Origin: Enterococcus hirae ATCC 9790
Lineage (GTDB): Bacteria > Bacillota > Bacilli > Lactobacillales > Enterococcaceae
DNA: 64,000 bases
Reading direction: 5' to 3'
NCBI RefSeq assembly: GCF_000271405.2
Contig: NC_018081.1
Coordinates: 518,501 to 582,500, forward strand
The notes beneath the pieces were generated by a model that saw only the letters and a program-made list of their open reading frames with translations, did not search any database and was not told where the DNA came from. Shown here one piece after another: positions 43,587 through 52,794 of this stretch (its first letter is position 1; each line of letters begins with the position of its first letter). The position numbers and the translations under genes were made by a program.

Positions 43587-44584
43587 TGGATCACCTCCCT
43601 GATTGGTGATAACAATGCAGAGGCGATTTGTACAGCATTCGCAGCTGCGCCTTTACGGATATTATCCGCTACGGTATACAGCAACAGCCCATTTTCCAAT
43701 GTAGGATCATGCCGGAGTCTGCCGACGTATACCTCATCTGTTCCTTTAGCAAGGATACTGGTCGGGTAAGTATAGTTGGGCAAATCATCCACGACTGTTA
43801 TTCCCGGGAAATGTTGCAAACATTGACGGACTGCTGCAAGTGAAAATGGCTGCGCCAACTGGACTGCGATTAAAACACCATGACCAACTTCGATGGGGAC
43901 ACGTACACAAGTAGCCGAGACAGGTAAGTTAGGCAAATGTAGGATCTTCCTTGTTTCAGCCATCATTTTGTGTTCTTCTTTCGTATACCCATCAACCAAC
44001 GGTGCATCAATTTCGGGGATGACTGTTTGACTGATATCATGCGGATAAAGCGAAGGTTCCTGCCCTTTTTGAGTGGCGTGAAGATCAGTTAGCCCTTGTT
44101 GCCCCGAACCAGAGACCGCTTGATAGGTGGAATAGTTCACGCGGTTGACACCAAATGTCTGTTGCAATGCCTTTAACGGTAAAATGGCTTGGATCGTGGA
44201 ACAGTTTGGATTGGCAATCAATCGGTTCATTTCATGATCTGCTAGATTGACTTCTGGAACGATCAACGGAATCGACGGATCTTCTCGCCAAGCAGAAGAA
44301 TTATCAATGACGACCAACCCATGTTCTCTAGCAAGTGGCGCAAATTCAAGTGAAATTTCTGCTCCGGCTGAAAAAAGCGCTAAATCATACCCGTCAAATG
44401 ATGTCTTTGTTAATTCTTCTACTGTGTATTCTTTTCCCTTAAACACACAGACTTTTCCAGCTGAACGCTTGGATGCTAATAATTTCAAACGACCTACTGG
44501 AAAATCATATTCTGCTAACACGTTCAACATCGTTTGACCAACTAAACCAGTTGCTCCAACGATACAGGTATCTATTTTGCGCAT
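43583..44584 (-). CDS. asd: Aspartate-semialdehyde dehydrogenase
   Basis: A 333-residue enzyme with the NADP-binding motif GATGLVGQTML and the catalytic Cys in NPNCSTIQA near residue 127. The start at 44584 (MRKIDTCIVG) has AGAGAGG nine bases upstream; the ATG three codons earlier sits directly on that ribosome site. It makes the aspartate semialdehyde used by DapA and also feeds threonine and methionine synthesis. Confidence 0.94.
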   Translation of the reverse strand: MRKIDTCIVGATGLVGQTMLNVLAEYDFPVGRLKLLASKRSAGKVCVFKGKEYTVEELTKTSFDGYDLALFSAGAEISLEFAPLAREHGLVVIDNSSAWREDPSIPLIVPEVNLADHEMNRLIANPNCSTIQAILPLKALQQTFGVNRVNYSTYQAVSGSGQQGLTDLHATQKGQEPSLYPHDISQTVIPEIDAPLVDGYTKEEHKMMAETRKILHLPNLPVSATCVRVPIEVGHGVLIAVQLAQPFSLAAVRQCLQHFPGITVVDDLPNYTYPTSILAKGTDEVYVGRLRHDPTLENGLLLYTVADNIRKGAAANAVQIASALLSPIREVIQ

Positions 44585-44598
44585 CTTTTTCATCCTCT

Positions 44599-45294
44599 CT
44601 ATAATTCCCGTAATGCAGCGATCAATGCGGTGTTTTCCCTCGTTTGTTCGTCTTTGATTTTTAATACTCGGGCAGGTGTTCCACCCACTACGGTATCAGC
44701 GGCTACATCTTCTAAAACAACTGCTCCAGCCGCTACGACTGCATTTTTGCCAATACGGACACCTTCAACAATGACAGCATTCGCACCAACCAAGACACCG
44801 TCTTCAACCACCACTGGTTGAGCGGAAGCCGGTTCGATCAAACCCGCCAACACTGCCCCCGCACCAATGTGACAATTTTTGCCGACAATCGCTCTTCCGC
44901 CTAAGATTGCCCCCATGTCGATCATCGAGTTTTCCCCAATCTCCGCACCGATATTGATGATCGCTCCCATCATGATGACCGCATGATCACCGATCGTTAC
45001 TTGATCCCGAATAATTGCTCCTGGCTCGATCCGAGCATCGATTTCTTTTAAATCAAGCAGAGGTATGGCACTATTTCTAGCTGTTTCTTCTATTTCGATC
45101 TCAATGATTTTAGCGGATTCTTTTGCGAGGATTGGTGCGATTTCTTGGTAATCACCGAAAATAATTTGGCTATTCCCCTGACCAAATACTTTACACTTTT
45201 CAAATTTAATTGGTTCAGTGACATTTAAATACACTTTAACCGGTGTTTTTTTATCAGCTGTTTGAATCAAACGTATAATTGCTTGTGCGTCCAT
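44599..45294 (-). CDS. dapH: Tetrahydrodipicolinate N-acetyltransferase
   Basis: A 231-residue protein from ATG 45294 ([22 protein letters not shown]) with AAGGAGAG upstream; an extended frame to 45366 lacks a site. The C-terminal half consists of hexapeptide repeats ([32 protein letters not shown]), the left-handed beta helix of acyltransferases. It fixes this lysine pathway as the acetylase variant, with DapL and PatA downstream. It lies 14 bases after dapB. Confidence 0.93.
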   Translation of the reverse strand: MDAQAIIRLIQTADKKTPVKVYLNVTEPIKFEKCKVFGQGNSQIIFGDYQEIAPILAKESAKIIEIEIEETARNSAIPLLDLKEIDARIEPGAIIRDQVTIGDHAVIMMGAIINIGAEIGENSMIDMGAILGGRAIVGKNCHIGAGAVLAGLIEPASAQPVVVEDGVLVGANAVIVEGVRIGKNAVVAAGAVVLEDVAADTVVGGTPARVLKIKDEQTRENTALIAALREL

Positions 45295-45308
45295 TTGCTT
45301 TCTCTCCT

Positions 45309-46015
45309 TTATCCACCTAAAGTATCTGCTAATTGATAGTATCCAGCTGGTTGATTGCTTAACCAAAAAGCTGCACTTACTGCTCCTTCTGCAAAAATCT
45401 GATTGGAAAACGATTCATGTTTGATTGATAATACTTCATCCGTAGATGCAAATAAAACTTCGTGCTCTCCAGGTAGAGAACCAATACGTAAACTGTGTAC
45501 TCCGATTTCATCGGTTTTTCTAGGTTGATCTTTCCATTGGAAAACAGGCGATAGTTTACGGACTTCTTGCATACTAGCGAGTAGTGATTGAGCCGTTCCA
45601 GAAGGCGCATCTTTTTTTGGTCATGATGTTTTTCAATCAATTCGATTTGCCATGTTTTCAATAATTCAGCAGCCTGCTTCACTAATTGATTCATGACAAA
45701 AATCCCTAAAGAAAAGTTCGCACTGTATAAAATGGGGAAACGTTGCCCAAACGCTTCGATTGCCTGGAATTGTTCCTCACTATAGCCAGTCGTTCCGATC
45801 ACGACTGGAAGTTGGTGTGCTGCTCCATAATCTAGCACTTTTTCCAAATTATCTGCGTGAGAAAAATCAATAAGGAGTGAGATATTACTCGGAAAAGATA
45901 AAGTAGTCGCTTCTTTAAGGGAGACCTTTGGAAAAACGACCTCATGTTCATAAGATTCAATGACTTCTTGGATTTTTTTGCCCATTCGTCCATGTCCGAC
46001 TACACCAATTTTCAT
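45309..46015 (-). pseudogene. dapB: dapB (dihydrodipicolinate reductase), frameshifted
   Basis: The frame from 46015 (MKIGVVGHGRMGKKI) is normal through the catalytic IELIEKHHDQKK. It then derails at an A7 run (T7 at 45612-45618 on the plus strand) and translates nonsense to 45377. Adding one A restores KKDAPSGTAQSLLASMQEVR, with the expected DAPSGTA motif, and the frame continues to the stop at 45309, giving 235 residues. As read, the reductase is non-functional and lysine synthesis would be blocked. Confidence 0.9.
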
Positions 46016-46893
46016 ACCTGTTCTCGTCCTTTCATAGGTAATAATTCCTGTAATACTCCTCGCTTGTCCTCAGACAGAGGAACAAGTGGTAGCCGTAACA
46101 CACCTGAAGGAAGAGCCATCATCTCCATTGCGGCTTTTATTGGGATCGGATTTGTTTCACTAAACAAGGCATGGATCAATGGTAAGGCAGTTAATTGGAT
46201 TTGTTGCGCTCGTCGAAGATTCCCTTGCTCAAACGTTGCGACTAATTCATGGACTAATCTAGGCTGGATATTGGCCCAAACACTGATAACCCCACTTCCA
46301 CCCACACTTAATATCGGCAAAATAGCATCATCGTTGCCACTATAAAGGACAAACGAGTCTGTCAAAAGACGACCAACTGCCATCACATAAGCAAGATCAC
46401 CTGATGCTTCTTTGATCCCGCTGATTTGTGGATGTGTCGCTAATTTTTCCAGGACTGGAATTGGGATCGTCATTCCAGTTCTAGATGGTACATTGTATAA
46501 AATGATCGGTCGTGGTGATTGGTCAGCAATTGCAGTAAAATGCGCCAACAAACCTGCATCACTTGTCTTATTATAATAAGGCGTGATCACTAACAATTGA
46601 TCCGCCCCAATCGCTGCTAAACGTTGGACTCTTTCAATTGTTTTTTTCGTATCGTTTGTTCCTGCGCCTGCGATGACTGGGATTCTTTTATTTACTTTTG
46701 CTACTGTAAAACGTAGAATCTCCTCTTCTTCTTCTGGCGTTAACGTCGAAGATTCCCCAGTTGTTCCTAACACTAACAGGCCATCTGTACCTTCTGAAAG
46801 ATGAAACTCAATTAGTTTCTCTAATCCTTGATAGTCAATTTCGCCAAGCGCATTCATCGGTGTAATCAATGCAACGATCGAACCTTTAATCAT
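46012..46893 (-). CDS. dapA: 4-hydroxy-tetrahydrodipicolinate synthase
   Basis: A 293-residue TIM-barrel aldolase. The start at 46893 (MIKGSIVALITP) has AAGGAG upstream and overlaps the dapF end by 8 bases. Family motifs are LGTTGESSTLTPEE, VITPYYNK, YNVPSRTG and the Schiff-base Lys in GIKEASGD near residue 161. It condenses pyruvate with aspartate semialdehyde. Confidence 0.95.
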   Translation of the reverse strand: MIKGSIVALITPMNALGEIDYQGLEKLIEFHLSEGTDGLLVLGTTGESSTLTPEEEEEILRFTVAKVNKRIPVIAGAGTNDTKKTIERVQRLAAIGADQLLVITPYYNKTSDAGLLAHFTAIADQSPRPIILYNVPSRTGMTIPIPVLEKLATHPQISGIKEASGDLAYVMAVGRLLTDSFVLYSGNDDAILPILSVGGSGVISVWANIQPRLVHELVATFEQGNLRRAQQIQLTALPLIHALFSETNPIPIKAAMEMMALPSGVLRLPLVPLSEDKRGVLQELLPMKGREQV

Positions 46894-47692
46894 ACGACAT
46901 CTCCTTTTGTGACCATTCATGAACAGCTGGTCCCGTCATTTGTATTTGTGTCTCCCCAGTAATCATTAACTCTCCTTGCTCTAAGTGAATCATGGCCTTA
47001 GCACTTGCTAAGTATCCATGATCTCTAGCTACAACATAAGCCGCACAACAGCCAGTACCACAAGCCAATGTCCAACCAACACCACGTTCATACGTGCGTA
47101 CGATCAGTTCCTGTTCATTGACTCGTTGGACAAAATTAACATTGGTTTTTTCTGAGAATAATGGATGGTGACAAATCTGTTCCCCTAACGCTTTCATTTG
47201 TTGCGCTTTTGCATCCTCTACAAAAACAACGGTATGGATCGTGCCCATAAACAAACTAGTTAGCTGGACATCCACTTGTCCAATACATACTATTTGATCC
47301 ACGATGGGTTCTGTTTGATTGACCGCTAACTTTTCTGTCGAATAATCGGGTTGTCCCATCTGAGCGGTACAATAAAAAGGTTCTTCTGTCAAAATTTCAA
47401 TGGAAATCACACCCGCTAATGTGTGTACGTCGAAAGGTGAAGTTTCTACCATAGCTTTATCCCATACATGCCGAGCAAAACAACGAATCCCATTCCCACA
47501 CATCGGCGCCTGACTGCCATCTTTATTGAAATAAAGCATCGTTAAAGGTTGCTCTCGAACGACAATCAACCCATCTGTATCAAATCGATCCTGTCCACAC
47601 CACTTGCTGGCTAATTGGTGATAATCGATTCCTTCTTCATAGTCCATTAAGATAAAATCATTGCCGCAACCATTATATTTATGCAGGATCAT
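46886..47692 (-). CDS. dapF: Diaminopimelate epimerase
   Basis: A 268-residue enzyme with the opening YNGCGNDFILMD and the two catalytic cysteines in PMCGNGIRCFARH and ACGTGCCAAY. It converts L,L- to meso-diaminopimelate for LysA. It overlaps lysA by 4 bases (ATGA). Confidence 0.93.
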   Translation of the reverse strand: MILHKYNGCGNDFILMDYEEGIDYHQLASKWCGQDRFDTDGLIVVREQPLTMLYFNKDGSQAPMCGNGIRCFARHVWDKAMVETSPFDVHTLAGVISIEILTEEPFYCTAQMGQPDYSTEKLAVNQTEPIVDQIVCIGQVDVQLTSLFMGTIHTVVFVEDAKAQQMKALGEQICHHPLFSEKTNVNFVQRVNEQELIVRTYERGVGWTLACGTGCCAAYVVARDHGYLASAKAMIHLEQGELMITGETQIQMTGPAVHEWSQKEMSYD

Positions 47693-48936
47693 TGAACTTC
47701 ACCTCGCAATAAATCCTCATATTCTTGCCTACGTACCACTAATCGAGCAGTTTCACCGTTGACGAATACCACAGCAGGCGTCAAAGCTCGGTTATAGTTG
47801 CTACTCATTGAATAACCATAAGCGCCTGTGGCATATACCGCTAATATATCTCCGGGTTCAGCGATAGGCAAAAGAGCTTCTTGAATAACCACATCACCTG
47901 ACTCACACATTTTCCCAGCGATCGTGACTTTTTCGGTTTTCTTTTCCCTTAATTTGGTTGCCAGATCACATTGATAGCTCGCTTGATAGAGTGCTGGACG
48001 GATATTATCGGTCATTCCCCCATCGACAAAATAATATTTTTTATTTGGCGTTTGCTTAATAAATCCTACCGTATAAAGCGTCGTTCCTGCTTCCCCAACG
48101 ATACTTCTTCCGGGTTCGATCAACAATTCATTGATTACTAATCCTTGTTTTTTTAAAGCTTCTTCCGTAAAACGTACTAATTCTCGAACAGATTCTTCAA
48201 TGGGTAATGGCTGATCACTTTCGGTATAACGAATACCGAACCCTCCCCCAAGATTTAGCGAAAGTACTTCATCAAAATCTTTAAGATAACCAACCAGTTT
48301 ATGGATTTCTGCTATCCAGGCCGATAATTCAAAAATCTGCGAACCAATATGTGCATGAAAGCCTTCTAACTGTAAAAATTCACTACCCTGAATAAATTGG
48401 ATCGCTTTTTGACACTCTTCACTTTCATAGAGTAGACCAAATTTTGAATCAATATGAGCGGTAACGACATATTCATGCGTATGTGCTTCGATCCCTACAT
48501 TCAACCGGATCATTACCTGGAGTTCTTTTTGATATTCTTGGCTAAGTGCGACTAACAATTCAACTTCCATGAGATTATCCGCTACAAAATGAACAAGTCC
48601 ATTTTCAATAGCATAACGGATTTCCGCAGGTGTTTTATTGTTTCCATGAAAATAGACCTCTTCCATTGGAAAGTCAGCACACACAGCTGTATAAATCTCA
48701 CCACCACTAACTACATCTAAACCTAATCCTTGTGATTGAATCAGTTTTAACATGGCGACGGTCTGAAATGCTTTTGATGCATATAAAATCTTTGTCTTAA
48801 AATGATCTGATTGAAATCCTTGTTTAAATGCCTTGATGTTCTCCACCATTTGCTTCTCATCGTAAACATAAAGGGGTGTTTGATATTGTTTTACTAATTG
48901 ACTAACAGGAATTTCACCGATCATTAATTCTGACAT
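47689..48936 (-). CDS. lysA: Diaminopimelate decarboxylase
   Basis: A 415-residue PLP enzyme. The Schiff-base Lys is in ILYASKAFQTVAM near residue 52, with the phosphate-binding NLGGGFGIRY and the C-terminal CESGDV and YGYSMSSNYN motifs. It produces L-lysine, which enterococci use in their peptidoglycan stem peptide. It is the first gene of a nine-gene operon covering every step from aspartate to lysine except a repaired dapB. Confidence 0.95.
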   Translation of the reverse strand: MSELMIGEIPVSQLVKQYQTPLYVYDEKQMVENIKAFKQGFQSDHFKTKILYASKAFQTVAMLKLIQSQGLGLDVVSGGEIYTAVCADFPMEEVYFHGNNKTPAEIRYAIENGLVHFVADNLMEVELLVALSQEYQKELQVMIRLNVGIEAHTHEYVVTAHIDSKFGLLYESEECQKAIQFIQGSEFLQLEGFHAHIGSQIFELSAWIAEIHKLVGYLKDFDEVLSLNLGGGFGIRYTESDQPLPIEESVRELVRFTEEALKKQGLVINELLIEPGRSIVGEAGTTLYTVGFIKQTPNKKYYFVDGGMTDNIRPALYQASYQCDLATKLREKKTEKVTIAGKMCESGDVVIQEALLPIAEPGDILAVYATGAYGYSMSSNYNRALTPAVVFVNGETARLVVRRQEYEDLLRGEVQ

Positions 48937-49310
48937 TCGAGACTACCTCTTTTCCGCAATGTTTTTTAAAATTTCTCTCATTAAGATTTGAATTTTATTT
49001 GAATAATATTAAACAAATTCTCAGTGATTGTCTACTATATTCATAAATTTAATAAAAAAAAGTGCATTCATACATTTTTTTGTATAAATACAAAACTAGC
49101 GAATAAAAGATTAAAAAACAATGGATATGCTCATAAATCTCACTATTTCAATCATACAATCTAGTGAAAGCAACTACTCCATCAAATAAAAATACGTTTG
49201 GTTGCGATCATTCCATCGAAACCAAACGTATTTTTTAATTTAATCCTTCGTTGTAAAAAGGAGAGCTATTCCTTTGTTCATCAGAAAATTCATTCTTAAA
49301 TTGATTTTTT
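48937..49310. other. Intergenic region between lysA and the hemolysin III gene
   Basis: 374 bases, very AT-rich. It holds the hemolysin III terminator (49188-49236) and the lysine operon leader. A promoter TAGACA-N17-TAATAT near 48995-49040 (minus strand) is a weak candidate. No lysine riboswitch, T-box or Lys-rich leader peptide was recognised. An inverted repeat TTGTAT..ATACAA sits near 49080. Confidence 0.5.
49188..49236. terminator. Strong terminator after the hemolysin III gene
   Basis: Perfect stem AAAAATACGTTTGGTT/AACCAAACGTATTTTT around a 17-base loop, able to act in both directions. Confidence 0.88.
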
Positions 49311-49958
49311 TTAAACCACATACCCAAAGTAAACGGCTAAAAACATCAATGATGCACCTAACATCACAAATAAGTGCCAAATAACATGTGTGAATCTCTT
49401 ACTTTTCATGCTATAAAAAATTGAGCCGATCGAGTAAGCTAACCCACCAGCGACCAATAAAAGTAAACCGGTCAAATTGATGTTTTGATAAAGTTTTGGT
49501 AAAACAATCACGATTCCCCAGCCCATCACATTATAAATAATCGTTGATACTTTAGAAACCTGACTGGCTTTCGCTAAAGTCAAACACTTGTAAATGATCC
49601 CGATAACTGCTGTTGCCCAGATTACACTAAGTAATAGTACACCAGAAAGTCCCTGAACGATTAACAGGCAAAAAGGCGTATAGGTCCCGGCAATCAGTAA
49701 ATAGATCGAACAATGATCGAATATTTGAAACACTTTTTTTGCTTTTGTAAAAATCAAGCTATGGAACAACGTAGAACTGAAAAAAAGCAAAAACAGCGAA
49801 CTGCCATAAATGATAAACGCAACATAATCGAGGGTTGAATGAGCTTGTTCCATCAGCAAGTCAAAACAAATGAGACTTAAAAACGCTGCAATCCCATGGG
49901 TGACGGCATTCAACACTTCATTCACTATTTGATACTTCCGACTAAATTCTACTTCCAT
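49311..49958 (-). CDS. trhA: Hemolysin III / PAQR family membrane protein
   Basis: A 215-residue protein with seven hydrophobic segments. The start at 49958 (MEVEFSRKYQIVNEVLNAVTHG) has GGAGG upstream. Histidines in VTHGIAAF, TLFHSLI, FDHCSIYLLIAGTYTPF and VIWHLFVMLGA are those of the hemolysin III/PAQR fold, which probably bind zinc. Members have been linked to membrane fluidity homeostasis (TrhA); haemolysis is not established for most. It is a single gene. Confidence 0.88.
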   Translation of the reverse strand: MEVEFSRKYQIVNEVLNAVTHGIAAFLSLICFDLLMEQAHSTLDYVAFIIYGSSLFLLFFSSTLFHSLIFTKAKKVFQIFDHCSIYLLIAGTYTPFCLLIVQGLSGVLLLSVIWATAVIGIIYKCLTLAKASQVSKVSTIIYNVMGWGIVIVLPKLYQNINLTGLLLLVAGGLAYSIGSIFYSMKSKRFTHVIWHLFVMLGASLMFLAVYFGYVV

Positions 49959-50056
49959 TTTTGTATTTCCTCCAATCATTGATGCCTTCTTCTTATAAAC
50001 CTATTATATACTGTTTGTAAGACTTTTACATCTAGTTTTCAAAACTATATTAAAAC

Positions 50057-50883
50057 TTAATGTTTAAAATAGCAAATGAAACACACTATCCCGACCACTA
50101 GCAATTCAATCAATACGAATACAAGAATCAAAAGAGATCGTTTTTTTTGGCTATCAATTTTCTTGACTTCTTTTTCAATGTCTTGATCTTCATAGGGAAT
50201 ACGGTGTCCTCGTACCAGCAACCGGTGACTATTGACCATATAAGGGGTACATGTTAATAATGTAACTAAATCCTGCCCTTTTTCAATCATCAGATCATCA
50301 AGATCTGTAGGCTCAATAATTTTGATTTGATCCACTTGATACGCTAATTTACCATTCTGACTTTCGATAAAAACAAATCGTTTTTCTCTAGTTGATCTAA
50401 ATCCGTAAATAGTTTGGCTTTGGGTAATCCACGATGACTAGAAAGAACGGCATGAGTACTTTCACCCCCAACTGGATAAGAGGTTTCTGCCAATAAAGAG
50501 GCACCTTTTTCCAGAAAAAAAGAAGTCGTTTGGTCAAAAATCGGTAGTCGCACATTGATTTTCGGGATTGATAACACACCAATGGTATGTTTTTGGATCG
50601 TTGATTGTGTTACCTTCTCCGGTTCTTCTTCGGCGAATGGGTCAGAGCCTGGGGAAGAATTACTTTTTGCAAGTTCTCGATTTTTTTCTAGATATTCTTG
50701 TTGGATTTTCTCTAACTCTTCTGTCTTTTGTTGTTGTGCTTGTTGTTGGTATTTTCTAATGATTTGCTGATCCAGGTAATCATTGATACGATCACTAACA
50801 AAAGGATACATAAAAATTACGATTCCTGTGATGAATAACAAGGTCATGAAACTATCCAAATATCGCCGCTTTTTGTTACTCAT
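50057..50883 (-). pseudogene. srtC: Class C (pilin-polymerising) sortase, frameshifted
   Basis: The N-terminal part (50883 to 50344) has a membrane segment, the SDPF lid motif near residue 81 typical of class C sortases, and the catalytic His in LSSHRGLP. It then derails at an A5 run on the plus strand (50369-50373). Adding one base restores DLFFIESQNGKLAYQVDQI and joins the downstream frame holding the catalytic Cys (TLLTCTPYMVNSHR), the Arg in RLLVRGHR and a second membrane segment. The repaired length is 275 residues. As read, the catalytic Cys and Arg are lost and pilus polymerisation should fail. Confidence 0.9.
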
Positions 50884-50916
50884 TGATCGTCATCCTTTTT
50901 TGACTCGTTTTTCCTT

Positions 50917-52794
50917 TTATTGATGGGATTTTTTTACTTTTACAAAATAACCAATTCCCATGATTAATAAGACTGTACCAATTGTTAGGTAAAGGTAAAT
51001 CCCTTTGCCACCTGTAGAAGGTAATGTTCCTTTATGCTTGTTTGGTACCTTTTCTGGTGAAATGACTTGTCCAGACAAATGATAAGATTGTTCATCGACT
51101 ACAAATGAAAGGCGGTTAGTCAACTGTACATAATTTTCTGGTGCCTTGATTTCTTCTAAATAGTAGGTTCCATAAGCTAATCCAATGATGGTAATCAACC
51201 CATCTTTTTCAGTAGTAAAAACAGTCGCTTTTCCTTGCTCTTTCGTCCAATTAACGGCTTTCGTTTGAGGATCAATCAACAAATAGTTCGCCTCACTTGA
51301 ATCTTGGTCTCGAACGACAAAGCTAGCACCTGCTAACGGTTGGTTTGTCGAAACCGCTCCATCAACTTTGATAAACTGCTTACCACCTGTAACTACTTCA
51401 ACAGTTGGTGGTGTTTGGTCTTTCGTATAGTCGTTTTCTACATTTGCTTCATTTTGGTATCCTGTAGTTGGATTTGCTTGGTCATTCAAATACATATAAT
51501 AAATAAATTTCAATGTTCCTCCAGGCGTTAAAGAAGGAATGTACGCTGGATCAACTGCCACCGTAAAGCCATTTTCTTGCTCAATCACTGTATAATGACT
51601 TGGATCGATTGTTGTTTCTCCATCGTAAAGTGCATAGCCATTGGTGCCATTGACTGCATGATGAAAAGTCAATGCTGCATCGTGTTGATCGATTAAATTG
51701 AATTTCGTGTATTTGTTCATTGAACCTTCTTTATCAGCAATTCCTTCGGGAAGATTGACCTTGATTTCATACTGGATCATTTCGCCAATTGCTACATCTT
51801 TGCCATTTAATTTTGGCGTACTTTTTTCAACTTTTGATGTATCATTTTTAATCGTTTTTTCGACAGGCGTTTGATTATTTTCGGTAATTTCAAATGCTGT
51901 TTTCGTTTGACTCTCAATCAATGCGGCGTTATCTGGTGCCTTCACTTCTTCCAAAAGGTAGTGGCCAACTTCTAACCCGTAAATTTCCATCTGACCTTTT
52001 TCACTGTTTTCTTCAATGAAGTCAGCTGTCCCGATATGATACGTTTTCCCAGTCAAAAAAGATTTAGCAGCGGTTTGATCAGTTGTCCAAGTATAAAGCC
52101 CGTCTTTCACACTATGAAGGTATTTTTTTACTGCTCCTTCGGTTTTTGAAATGTTAAAGACTGCGCCATTCAATGGTTCATTTTCGGCTGTCCCCACTTT
52201 TTTGACTTGCAATACCCCATTATTAGAAACAAGATTTTTAGGATATAAATGAATCGTGTCTAATTCTTCTGTACCATACTGATAAGAGCCGTCTGGTTGT
52301 TTGATCATTTCATAAACAGGAAAAGCCAATACCATATTGCCAGCTGCGACTACCCCTGCTTTCGGTTCTTCTTTGATGACATAAACCGCATCTTTTCCGT
52401 TTTGAGATTTTGGCAATTCCAGCGTTACGCTTCCTTGTGCATCTGTCGTTCCCGACGTGATAGGTTCTCCAGGAGTCAGCTCTTGAACTGCTTGTTGCGC
52501 TTCTTCGACTGATTTACCATTATTTCGTTGTTCATAAAATTGATTCGTTACATTATAAACAGTAAATGATACATCTCCTAGACCTTGATATTGGTCAAAC
52601 TCTGTCATCTCTTTCCCACTGTTTTGAATAACATTGGGTAAAGAAAGTGCTTTTTTTTTATGCAAGATCACTTGTGCAACTTCTTGATCGGTAGCTGCAA
52701 AGACAGGCGATTGCCCTACCCAGCTACCTAAAACAGCTGATAACACGAATAATATTCCCCAACAAATGTCGATTGCTTTCCACTCTTTTTTCAT
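50917..52794 (-). CDS. ebpC: Major pilin backbone protein (EbpC-like)
   Basis: A 625-residue secreted protein with a signal peptide (about 1-34). The pilin Lys is in a HLYPKN motif near residue 183, the E-box in YYLEEIKAPENY near 545, and the LPSTGG sorting signal near 590 is followed by a hydrophobic span and basic tail. YPK plus E-box plus LPxTG marks a backbone subunit joined by sortase C through the Lys side chain. CnaB-type folds with internal isopeptide bonds are expected. It overlaps the upstream gene by 4 bases and lies directly upstream of srtC. Confidence 0.87.
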   Translation of the reverse strand: MKKEWKAIDICWGILFVLSAVLGSWVGQSPVFAATDQEVAQVILHKKKALSLPNVIQNSGKEMTEFDQYQGLGDVSFTVYNVTNQFYEQRNNGKSVEEAQQAVQELTPGEPITSGTTDAQGSVTLELPKSQNGKDAVYVIKEEPKAGVVAAGNMVLAFPVYEMIKQPDGSYQYGTEELDTIHLYPKNLVSNNGVLQVKKVGTAENEPLNGAVFNISKTEGAVKKYLHSVKDGLYTWTTDQTAAKSFLTGKTYHIGTADFIEENSEKGQMEIYGLEVGHYLLEEVKAPDNAALIESQTKTAFEITENNQTPVEKTIKNDTSKVEKSTPKLNGKDVAIGEMIQYEIKVNLPEGIADKEGSMNKYTKFNLIDQHDAALTFHHAVNGTNGYALYDGETTIDPSHYTVIEQENGFTVAVDPAYIPSLTPGGTLKFIYYMYLNDQANPTTGYQNEANVENDYTKDQTPPTVEVVTGGKQFIKVDGAVSTNQPLAGASFVVRDQDSSEANYLLIDPQTKAVNWTKEQGKATVFTTEKDGLITIIGLAYGTYYLEEIKAPENYVQLTNRLSFVVDEQSYHLSGQVISPEKVPNKHKGTLPSTGGKGIYLYLTIGTVLLIMGIGYFVKVKKSHQ

